This document shows positions 23,587 through 31,468 of a stretch of 51,005 bases of DNA, piece by piece; within the stretch, counting starts at the first letter, position 1; every line of letters begins with the position of its first letter. Position numbers and translations under genes: made by a program. The DNA is from Chloroflexota bacterium. Its GTDB lineage: Bacteria > Chloroflexota > Anaerolineae > J036 > Brachytrichaceae. The stretch lies in assembly GCA_023382055.1 (NCBI GenBank), contig JAMCQN010000001.1, positions 1-51,005 of the forward strand, written 5' to 3'. Below the pieces are notes generated by a model, which was given only the letters and a program-made list of their open reading frames with translations, made no database searches and had not been told where the DNA came from.

Positions 23587-25452
23587 TCAGGACCCGCTCA
23601 AGAGCGATAAAGGACTGAAACCGCGTCGCCGCTTCCTCGTTGTAGATTCACCCACAACCTCATCCGTTGCGCCATCCTGCGGCGTCTCGTCGGGCATCTG
23701 AAACTGCAGGGTGTACAGCCGGTTATACAGTCCGCCGCGCGCGATGAGTTCGTCGTGCGTGCCCAGTTCGACCAGATTCCCTTTATCGAGCACTGCGATG
23801 CGATCGGCCACCTGCACGGTGCTGAGCCGGTGCGCTATGATGATCGTGGTGCGCCCTTGCATCAACCGCCCCAGCGCTTCCTGCACCAGACCTTCGCTCT
23901 CGCTGTCCAGCGAGGAAGTGGCTTCATCCAGCAGCAGGATACGCGGATCCTTCAAAACGGCGCGTGCGATGGCGATGCGCTGGCGCTGGCCGCCGCTGAG
24001 CTTGACGCCGCGCTCGCCGACCAGGGTGTCATAACCCTGCGGCAACTCCGTGACAAATTGATGCGCATTAGCCGCCCGGGCGGCGGCGATGATCTCCGCT
24101 TCGCTGGCATCCAGACGCCCATACAGGATGTTTTCGCGCACGCTGCCGCTGAACAGCAACGTATCCTGCGGTACGATGGCAATGTTGGCGCGCAGACTCT
24201 CGACGGTGATATCGCGCAAATCCACGCCATCCAGCCGGACGCTGCCGGCGCTGGGATCATAGAAGCGCGGTATCAGGTTGAACAGGGTGGACTTGCCCGC
24301 GCCGCTTGGCCCGACCAGCGCCAGAATCTCGCCAGGCGCGATCTGCAGCGAAATATCGCGCACCACGTCGATCTTGTTCTCGTACGCGAATGAGACGTTA
24401 TCGAAGGTGATGCCGCCCTGCGCGGCGCCGATATTGCGCGCGTTCGGCGCGTCGACGACGTTGCTCTGCGTATCGAGTATCTCAAAGATGCGCCGGGTGG
24501 CGCCAACGGCTTCCTGGTATTGCGTGAAAACCGACACCAGCGTACTCACACCGGTCGCGACCACGCCGCCATATAGAAGGAAAGAAACCAGGTCGCCCGC
24601 CTGCAACCGCCCGGCCATGACTTCCTGCGAGCCGAACCACAGGATGCCGACCAGTGCGAAGAAAAACATCAGACCGATGAGCGGGCCGAAAGTTGCCCGC
24701 AGACGCGCCAGTTTCAATGAAGTTAGATAGAAATGGCCGGCTGCAGTCTCGTAACGCTTGACCTCGAACGCCTCGCGGCCAAACGACTTCACCACACGCA
24801 CGCCGCCGATGGCTTCTTCAGCGATAGCGTTCGTCTCCGCCAGGTGATCCTGCACCTGGGTCGAGAGCGGCCGCAGCGAACGGCTGTAAAAGCGCGCGAT
24901 GAGCGTGGCGATTGGGAACACGACCAGCACAACCAGCGTGAGCCGCCAGTTCGTCACGACGATCAGCACGATAGCGCCGACCAGCGTCAGCACATTGCTC
25001 AACAGGCTGGCCAGGTTATTCACGATGGTCACGCGCACAACAGAAATATCCGAAGCCAATCGGGAGATCAGTTCGCCCGTGCGCCGCGTGGCAAAGAAAC
25101 TCAGGCCGAGTGACTGTATGTGCTGATACACATCCGTGCGCATTTTCAGCGTCACCGCCTCGCCGGCCGCAGTAATTAGGTACTGGCTGAAGATGTCCGC
25201 GATTGCGCGCAACACGAACAGGCCGATCAATATGACGATGATATTCGCCGGGCTTAACGTGCCGGGAACGCCCGCCACGGAATTGACCAGTTGCCCGCTG
25301 ACAAGTGGAAAGAAAAGAAACAGGCCGGAACTGATGATGAATAACACAGCCGCAATACCGACCTGCAGACGGTAGGGCTTGACATAGCGGAGCAGGCGCC
25401 AGTCGAAATCCAATTTAGCACGCGGCCCGGCATTGATTGCATTTGCGCTCAT
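23587..25452 (-). CDS. ABC exporter, fused permease-ATPase (MsbA/LmrA type)
   Basis: A 621-residue half-transporter: six membrane helices (about residues 30-330) followed by an ATPase domain. Walker A is GPSGAGKST (about 384), the signature is LSGGQRQR (about 485) and Walker B is ILLLDEATSSLD. The N-terminal ABC_membrane domain shows the FFATRRTGELISRLASDI coupling segment. It should work as a homodimer moving lipids, drugs or peptides out of the cell. It has a charged C-terminal tail (RKRRRGF). It is followed on the minus strand by no close partner; the upstream gene is the binding protein at 25540-26508. Confidence 0.93.
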   Translation of the reverse strand: MSANAINAGPRAKLDFDWRLLRYVKPYRLQVGIAAVLFIISSGLFLFFPLVSGQLVNSVAGVPGTLSPANIIVILIGLFVLRAIADIFSQYLITAAGEAVTLKMRTDVYQHIQSLGLSFFATRRTGELISRLASDISVVRVTIVNNLASLLSNVLTLVGAIVLIVVTNWRLTLVVLVVFPIATLIARFYSRSLRPLSTQVQDHLAETNAIAEEAIGGVRVVKSFGREAFEVKRYETAAGHFYLTSLKLARLRATFGPLIGLMFFFALVGILWFGSQEVMAGRLQAGDLVSFLLYGGVVATGVSTLVSVFTQYQEAVGATRRIFEILDTQSNVVDAPNARNIGAAQGGITFDNVSFAYENKIDVVRDISLQIAPGEILALVGPSGAGKSTLFNLIPRFYDPSAGSVRLDGVDLRDITVESLRANIAIVPQDTLLFSGSVRENILYGRLDASEAEIIAAARAANAHQFVTELPQGYDTLVGERGVKLSGGQRQRIAIARAVLKDPRILLLDEATSSLDSESEGLVQEALGRLMQGRTTIIIAHRLSTVQVADRIAVLDKGNLVELGTHDELIARGGLYNRLYTLQFQMPDETPQDGATDEVVGESTTRKRRRGFSPLSLLSGS

Positions 25453-25539
25453 TTGATGATGCCTATCCTCGATACACCTCGTTCAAAAATAAACTGAAGG
25501 ATTGTAAAACCAACAGCTTATGAACACATGAGTGGGCGC

Positions 25540-26508
25540 TCATTGCACAGGTCTGGCTGTGCCGTCGCCGTCAAACTGGTACACCCATACCGGCGCATCG
25601 GCCCACACATTCCGGTTGTTAAAAGTTACTGTGCCGAGCAGACCCTGGTATCGGATATGCCGTAATGCGTCTGCAACGCCGGCGCGCGTCGGCGCGCCGT
25701 GCGCGTCGATATCAGACCGGATGGCCTGCAGGATCAGCCTGGTAGCGTCGTAAGCGGCAATGGAAAGCGGTTGCGGCGCGGCGCCGCCCGACACTGTGGG
25801 GAATGTGCTGAGCACCTGACCGGCCGCGGGCAGATCACGGAGAAATGGCGTAGCGGTCGCAAAGCATAAGCCGGTGATGGATGCACCCAACAGGCCGGCG
25901 GTCGCGGTCGACTGAAAATCGGGCAGGCGCGCCAGCAGTGTTGGCGTAATGCTCCCAATGAATGGCTGGGTCCAGTTGGTTATCGCTGAACCATTCTGGT
26001 GCGGGCAGCGTTCCAGTGCGGTATCCAGCGCGTCCGTCGTTGGCCCCATGCGATAAACCAACGGATCGTAAGGCAATCGATTCGCGGCGACGCCGGGCAC
26101 GACGACGGCAAGATGCGACTCGGTATAGACATGCAGCGCGGCAAGGGTTGTGTCTGCGCGGAAGTGGCCGATAACAGCGACGACATCGCGGTCAATCGTC
26201 ACATTGTGAGCAACGCGTTCCGCATAGGCGGCATCACCGTTGTCGTTATAGGCGACAAACGCCACCTGGTAGTTACCAATGCCACCCGCGATAATCTGCT
26301 CGCGCAAAGCCAGTCGCATGGCAGGGAATGCGTCATAACCCACCTCGCGGAACTCGCCTTCGAATGGAGCAACCAGGGCGATCTTGATCGTCGGGCGCGG
26401 CGCCTCGCATGCGCCTAACGTCAGAAGCAGCAACAGGGACAGCGCTGTCCTGACAAAGCTTGGGATGCGCACCGATCGTTCACATCCGTGTTGTGGATGG
26501 TGTCGCAT
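25540..26508 (-). CDS. Periplasmic-binding-protein type 1 lipoprotein
   Basis: A 322-residue extracytoplasmic binding protein of the LivJ/branched-chain amino-acid receptor kind. Signal peptide and lipobox are seen: VRTALSLLLLLTLGAC with the lipidated Cys at about 34. The mature part starts PRPTIKIALVAPFEGEFREVG, the family's first strand, followed by IGHFRADTTLAALHVYTE. It is orphaned: no Liv permease or ATPase gene lies nearby, and the adjacent ABC exporter is of another type. Its ATG overlaps the stop of the large membrane protein by one base (TAATG), so the pair is probably translationally coupled. Confidence 0.82.
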   Translation of the reverse strand: MRHHPQHGCERSVRIPSFVRTALSLLLLLTLGACEAPRPTIKIALVAPFEGEFREVGYDAFPAMRLALREQIIAGGIGNYQVAFVAYNDNGDAAYAERVAHNVTIDRDVVAVIGHFRADTTLAALHVYTESHLAVVVPGVAANRLPYDPLVYRMGPTTDALDTALERCPHQNGSAITNWTQPFIGSITPTLLARLPDFQSTATAGLLGASITGLCFATATPFLRDLPAAGQVLSTFPTVSGGAAPQPLSIAAYDATRLILQAIRSDIDAHGAPTRAGVADALRHIRYQGLLGTVTFNNRNVWADAPVWVYQFDGDGTARPVQ

Positions 26509-29500
26509 TATTGGCGGTCCAGTTCGGTCACGACATAGCGCCCATCAGGAAGCGCGGTGTCACCGGTCACAGCCGGAAGGCGCGCCAGGCTCTGCGGATC
26601 ATACCAGCCAATCGCAAGCTGGTAACGCCCCGGCGGGACACCGGACAGATCCAGTTGCACCGTGTCGCTCACGATCTCGCCAGGCATCCACATGCCCGAC
26701 GGGTACTTGCCATCCAGAGTATAACGGTCGGCCTGCCGTACAGGCTCCTCGCTGGTTAGTGGAGATATGTGCACAAATGACTTGTAGTCCAGCGCCGGCG
26801 TGGATATGGCTGTCCAGTAAAGCGTCAGGTCCAGATGCTGCGTCGTCGTCACGAGGTCGTATCCCATGAGTTTGATGTTATTCCCGAATGTCACCGCGGC
26901 GGGGTGTTGCACTGCAGGCAATGCGTATGTGTGATTGGTAATCACCGGATGAGGGAGGTTCGGCGCGTTCACCGTGTCCTGCGCGCGCGTCCCAACCAGA
27001 ATCACCTCGCCATCCGGCTGTTGATCCAGCACGCGATACCAGCGCACCAGCAAGGTGTAAGGCTCCCCGGGCTGCAACAACCCGGTGGTCTTGACGCAGA
27101 TGCCGTCGCGCACCAGTGCGCCTTGCGGCCACGACCAGGTAGGCTCTAACCCAGCCTGCGGTTGAGCGTCGGCGCGCGCAATCTCGCGGCCATCGGCGCC
27201 GCGCATGAGAAACGATACCTGCAGGGCTGATGCGAGTGTCCGCGCGCTCTCCCAGCCGGGTCGGAAGCACAGATCATGGTCCGTGGGCTGATACCAATCC
27301 AGCGTGCGCAGCACAATGCCATTCGGGAAGGTACGTATCGGCGCACCGACTTGATCCCTCGTTGGCTCTGCGGGTTCGTTGACGGTCAGACCCGCCAGGA
27401 ACGGTCGCACCAACGCAACGCCGTTCTGATTGGTCGGTGTATAGATATTCCCGGCCGAATCGCGCACGACGAGTTTCAAAAGGAGCGGGCCCGGTAACGC
27501 ATCCGTGATTGCCACATGATGGCTTAACTCCGCTGGGCCAAACGTCAGGCTGTGCGCGAAACGGAACAGATAAGCGAAATAACCGCCCGATGGCAGTTCC
27601 TGATCGATGCCCACTTCGGCGGGAGCGCGGTTATCGCGCCACGTCGTGGTCAGCGTAAAGACATCCCCGGCGCGTACCGACGCCGGCGTTATCTCGGCGC
27701 CGGTCAACACGTATGCGTTCCCTTCAGAGGATGTATAGGTAACCGGCGAGCGGTGTACAAACTGCCGGTCGCCATAATCCATCGTCAGCAATGGCGCAGG
27801 GGCAGATTGATATAACAGACGACTGACCTGGCCTGCCAGCGCCAGCACGAGCACCCCGGTAGCGCCGGCGACGACCATCCGCCTGTAACGGATCAGTTGA
27901 CCGCGGCTTCGCCATAACAGGGCAACGGCAACACCAACCAGCATGACCAGGCCGGCAAGTGATACCCCTTCCGCGATGCGCTCCAGAGGTGTGCCAATCA
28001 GCCTTAAGGTCATCTCGAAATCGCCCTTTGGCAGGCTCAGCATTACCCAGCCGGAACCCGCATACGGGGATAACGCTATGGGAGCCGGTGCGGTGGGTAT
28101 ATCGCCAGAGGCCACCGAACTTACCTCGGCATGCCAGCCAGGCCAATAGAGCAGCGGCAGTGTAAATGTCGCGACATCGCTCGTTATCGAAATCCGCCAG
28201 TCCTGACTCGCCGCCGCCTGTTGCATCAACGCTGACGTCGAGATGCTTCCACCGACGGTCAGCGCGCGGCGCGGCTGTTGCAGCAGGTCCGGACCGACTA
28301 CCGGGCGCGGTTGAACTGTTGCCGGCAGGTATTCGGCGCGAATCGTCGAGCCGATATTGCCGCTGAACCACTCGTATAACTGCAACGTCTGCGGCGATAC
28401 ATCTTCAGAACGGATATCCAACCGCTCATTGGGCAAACCCGGCAGTGTCAGCAGCAACAGGATGAGAACCACAGCCTGCGATGTCCAGGCCGTTGCTCGC
28501 GAGAATTGAGGTCTTGATGTTGAGGTGGGGCTCTCACCGATGGACAACCAGGGTAATCGCGCGATGTTGCCGATCAGCATTGCCGCAAATACGGCCTGCA
28601 CGGATAAAAACCGCCAGGGAAACTGCGCCAGGGGCAGCACGGCTGTAGCATTCCAGATCGGCCTGGACAGCGGTGTAATCATCAGCGTCGACAGCGCAAA
28701 CAGTAGAAACACAATCAAGGTCGTGCTGCTTCTGCGGTCATAACGCAGCCATGCCAGCACCCCCAGCATGACCAGCGCCGCCTGCGGCAACGCCATTGCA
28801 AATACTTTTAACGAGCCATCCACGCTGTAATCGAATACGACGTTCGGCTGCACCAGGTTCAGAGTGCGGAAGTGATTGTTGTAGTCGAAGTAGCCGGTAG
28901 TCTGGTTGTTCAATTGCACAGCGCTGGACTCGCCCAGCGCCGGCGCCCAGAACCAGGCGCTGATAATAAGCGCCAGCAACGCGGCGCCGGCCAACCACGC
29001 GGATAAGGCAATGGTGCGGCGGTATTGTCTGTTGCGCGCATGTTGCAGCAACCGTGCCAGCGCATACAGAACGATAAAAGGCGCGAATATGAGAGCAGAC
29101 ACATTGTGCGTCAGCACCAGCCCGGCCAACCCGAATGCCAGCGCCAGCAGCGCGCCTAAGCGCTGTGAAATGGCGCTGCGCGCGCCTGCGGCCTCGTCAT
29201 TCCCTGCGCCTTCAACAAGCTGGTCGATCGCCCACAGGATCAACGGGTACCAGATGAAAGCATAGAATTCCTGTAAGGAGTCACCGCGCACGTACAGGTT
29301 CACCAGATGATAGGGCGCAAGAACGTAGGCGATGGTAGCGAGCAGAGCGCCCGATTTTGGCAGATGCTTGCGCGCATACAACCACATGGTCGCAGCCGTC
29401 GCGAACATCCCGACCGTCTGTGTCAGTTTGATCGCCGTCAGCAGGTCAAAACCCGCAGTGTTCAGCAGTGCGGCCAGGTAATAAGGCAGCGCAGCATAGA

Positions 29501-29780
29501 AGTTAAAGAATGGATACCCAAGGCCAAAAGCAGCATCCGGCATCCACCGTACCGGAAATGCCCCTGCCCGCAGGCCAGCCACCAGTTCGTATGTACGCTG
29601 CAGCAGGAAAGGGCTATCGCCGCCGGCATGTGTCTGGATGATGCCCGGACCCATCCAGAGATCGGCAGAAGCCAGGGCGCAGACCAGGAGAATAATTGCG
29701 GGGGCAGCGTATCGGTTAACTATCCGGTGGGCCGAATGCGTGCCTGCTGCCAGTGCATTATCGCCAGTGGTAGTCATCAC
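26508..29780 (-). CDS. Large GT-C-like membrane protein with a beta-sandwich tail
   Basis: A 1090-residue protein. About twelve membrane segments occupy residues 25-450, then a mainly soluble part of about 600 residues with one more membrane segment near 610-670. The loop after the first helix (MGPGIIQTHAGGDSPFLLQR and MPDAAFGLGYPFFNFYAALPYY) is of the kind in 6-pyruvoyl-tetrahydropterin-synthase-related and YfhO-like membrane proteins, presumed lipid-linked sugar transferases. The C-terminus (LDLTLYWTAIS, YKSFVHISPL, PGRYQLAIGWYDP) forms a beta-sandwich shared with the neighbour at 31469. It lies in the envelope gene cluster. A function in surface polysaccharide or glycoprotein assembly is inference. 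Confidence 0.75.
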   Translation of the reverse strand: MMTTTGDNALAAGTHSAHRIVNRYAAPAIILLVCALASADLWMGPGIIQTHAGGDSPFLLQRTYELVAGLRAGAFPVRWMPDAAFGLGYPFFNFYAALPYYLAALLNTAGFDLLTAIKLTQTVGMFATAATMWLYARKHLPKSGALLATIAYVLAPYHLVNLYVRGDSLQEFYAFIWYPLILWAIDQLVEGAGNDEAAGARSAISQRLGALLALAFGLAGLVLTHNVSALIFAPFIVLYALARLLQHARNRQYRRTIALSAWLAGAALLALIISAWFWAPALGESSAVQLNNQTTGYFDYNNHFRTLNLVQPNVVFDYSVDGSLKVFAMALPQAALVMLGVLAWLRYDRRSSTTLIVFLLFALSTLMITPLSRPIWNATAVLPLAQFPWRFLSVQAVFAAMLIGNIARLPWLSIGESPTSTSRPQFSRATAWTSQAVVLILLLLTLPGLPNERLDIRSEDVSPQTLQLYEWFSGNIGSTIRAEYLPATVQPRPVVGPDLLQQPRRALTVGGSISTSALMQQAAASQDWRISITSDVATFTLPLLYWPGWHAEVSSVASGDIPTAPAPIALSPYAGSGWVMLSLPKGDFEMTLRLIGTPLERIAEGVSLAGLVMLVGVAVALLWRSRGQLIRYRRMVVAGATGVLVLALAGQVSRLLYQSAPAPLLTMDYGDRQFVHRSPVTYTSSEGNAYVLTGAEITPASVRAGDVFTLTTTWRDNRAPAEVGIDQELPSGGYFAYLFRFAHSLTFGPAELSHHVAITDALPGPLLLKLVVRDSAGNIYTPTNQNGVALVRPFLAGLTVNEPAEPTRDQVGAPIRTFPNGIVLRTLDWYQPTDHDLCFRPGWESARTLASALQVSFLMRGADGREIARADAQPQAGLEPTWSWPQGALVRDGICVKTTGLLQPGEPYTLLVRWYRVLDQQPDGEVILVGTRAQDTVNAPNLPHPVITNHTYALPAVQHPAAVTFGNNIKLMGYDLVTTTQHLDLTLYWTAISTPALDYKSFVHISPLTSEEPVRQADRYTLDGKYPSGMWMPGEIVSDTVQLDLSGVPPGRYQLAIGWYDPQSLARLPAVTGDTALPDGRYVVTELDRQ

Positions 29781-29819
29781 GATTCAGGTGTGCCGACACG
29801 TGGGCGGTGCACAGCGGCC

Positions 29820-31418
29820 TCACATTTTCCAATTGTGCATAAAGAAGAGGACGCCGAATCCGATGGTAACCAGGATAATCAGTGCGCCGCCGATGGTGGC
29901 CAGGATCGCCAAGATATTTGGCGAGTTTCCGGATGATTGGGCGCCCTGCGGCGTCTCCGTCGGTCCGACAACCTGGTTCCCATCGCTGACACGCCGCAGC
30001 CCAACCGCGAATTGTGCGGCGGCGCCGCCTGGCACATTGACCGTGTCATTCAGGGGAGTCGTGGCGACATAAGCCGGCGTGATTATCGCTGCGACGGTAT
30101 AAGCGCTGGCGCTGAGATTGCGCATACAGTAGGGTTCGTTTTTGCCGTCTGAGGTGTAGCTTTTGACAGCAGCGCCTTTTGCTGATACATTGAATAAGAC
30201 ATTCGGGACCAGATCCTCGCCGGTATCGCGCACGCCGTTGCCATTATTGTCGAAATAGGCCTGTACGCACAGCGCGCCTGTGCCTGGTGTCGCAGTGGCT
30301 GTGAGTATCTGCGTAGGTTGAACGGTCACCGCGGCTGTCGCTACCGCCGCCGGCTCAATGATGAGTACCTGACCAATCGAGAGCAAATCGCTGCTCAGCC
30401 CATTCAGTCGTTTAATACCCTCGACGGACTTGTTATATTTAACGGCGATGTCATACAGGGTGTCACCTTCCTGAACCGTGTAGGTGATTCCATTGGTGGG
30501 TTGCACGGTTGGCGATGCCGCAGCAGGAGTTGAGGTTGTATTCTGTGAAGCCGTCGTCGCGCCGGGTTCAGCGGTCGTGGGCAACGTTGGTGTTACGGTC
30601 GCCGTCGGCGGTGGCGCCGAATACTCCAGCACTGCATCGTCCCAGTAAACCTCATTATGCCTGACCGGGTCCTTCATCGTCGCATAGAGATACACAATGA
30701 CGGTCTGTGACTTGGCTTCCGTTTCGACGCTGAATTGCGCGTACGCATCTTTCGCGTCCTGTTCGTCTGACCAGACCACCTGGCCGTTCAGAGGACTGGC
30801 CTGCCCGTTGCTGCCGCCCATGGGATCGATGCCGATCTTCAGTTTGATATCGGTCGACGGTCGGGCAGAAATCGGGCTTTCATCATTCGTCGACCATGAT
30901 TGCCCCCAGACGGTGAAGCGAAGCTTCGAGCCGATTTTGACATTATTGACAATCTTAAAGATGCCGCCGGTAAACGTAGCGTTCTCGGTTGCTACCCGTT
31001 GCGCCGCCGAACCGCTCTTCACCCGGTTGGCGGTATTTATCCGTGTGTATTCCGGCTGGAAATTGATGCCGGGCGGATCCGTGTCGCGCCGTGGGATAAA
31101 CCATACGCCCCACCCTTCAGGCACATTGCATGTTCCTGTAGTGCAATAAGGATCCGCGACGAAGTTGCCTTCAAATCCTTCGTTGAAGAGAGTGTTGCTG
31201 TCCTGCGCCGATACCTGTGACGGGATCGTGGTTTGTAAAAGCAGCAACGCCAATATGGTTATAGCAATTGCAGTGCTTAGAACATGCCTCAATGGGCGCT
31301 CAGATGTCTGACTTCTGCGAGAAGTCAGACATCTACCAAGATATGCGCTTAGTGCTCTGTGTCGGCGGCGCCGATGCAAAACCGCAACACGCGAGGTCGG
31401 GTACTTTGTCTTATCCAT
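29820..31418 (-). CDS. Surface LysM protein with N- and C-terminal membrane anchors
   Basis: 532 residues from the ATG at 31418. Order of parts: an Arg-rich start, a membrane helix (AIAITILALLLLQTTIPSQV, about 52-71), a jelly-roll-like carbohydrate-binding region (EGFEGNF to VYWDDAVLEY), a Thr/Pro/Ala linker, one LysM domain (YTVQEGDTLYDIAVKYNKS), a SdrD/Cna-B-like repeat (YFDNNGNGVRDTGEDL) and a C-terminal helix. LysM domains hold proteins to peptidoglycan or related glycans. A GTG at 31472 overlaps the preceding stop (GTGA) and could give an 18-residue longer protein. The codons for the Arg-rich part contain a perfect 31-base palindrome (31303-31333). Confidence 0.78.
   Translation of the reverse strand: MDKTKYPTSRVAVLHRRRRHRALSAYLGRCLTSRRSQTSERPLRHVLSTAIAITILALLLLQTTIPSQVSAQDSNTLFNEGFEGNFVADPYCTTGTCNVPEGWGVWFIPRRDTDPPGINFQPEYTRINTANRVKSGSAAQRVATENATFTGGIFKIVNNVKIGSKLRFTVWGQSWSTNDESPISARPSTDIKLKIGIDPMGGSNGQASPLNGQVVWSDEQDAKDAYAQFSVETEAKSQTVIVYLYATMKDPVRHNEVYWDDAVLEYSAPPPTATVTPTLPTTAEPGATTASQNTTSTPAAASPTVQPTNGITYTVQEGDTLYDIAVKYNKSVEGIKRLNGLSSDLLSIGQVLIIEPAAVATAAVTVQPTQILTATATPGTGALCVQAYFDNNGNGVRDTGEDLVPNVLFNVSAKGAAVKSYTSDGKNEPYCMRNLSASAYTVAAIITPAYVATTPLNDTVNVPGGAAAQFAVGLRRVSDGNQVVGPTETPQGAQSSGNSPNILAILATIGGALIILVTIGFGVLFFMHNWKM
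31303..31333. repeat. Palindromic repeat inside the LysM gene
   Basis: A perfect hairpin with arms GATGTCTGACTTCT and AGAAGTCAGACATC around GCG. The 25 central bases (31306-31330) are identical to the terminator palindrome at 3740-3770. Here it lies in the 5' part of a coding region, in frame, encoding CLTSRRSQTS just before the signal helix. It is a likely insertion of a dispersed palindrome into a gene. Confidence 0.75.
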
Positions 31419-31468
31419 GATCTTCGATTCTATTAGCAGTATACGCAAGTTCCAGATGCGCCGGCATT

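Noticed and set aside
26508-29780. True 6-pyruvoyl-tetrahydropterin synthase
   Set aside because: Only the membrane domain that annotation pipelines label as related is present; the soluble pterin enzyme's zinc histidines are not seen.
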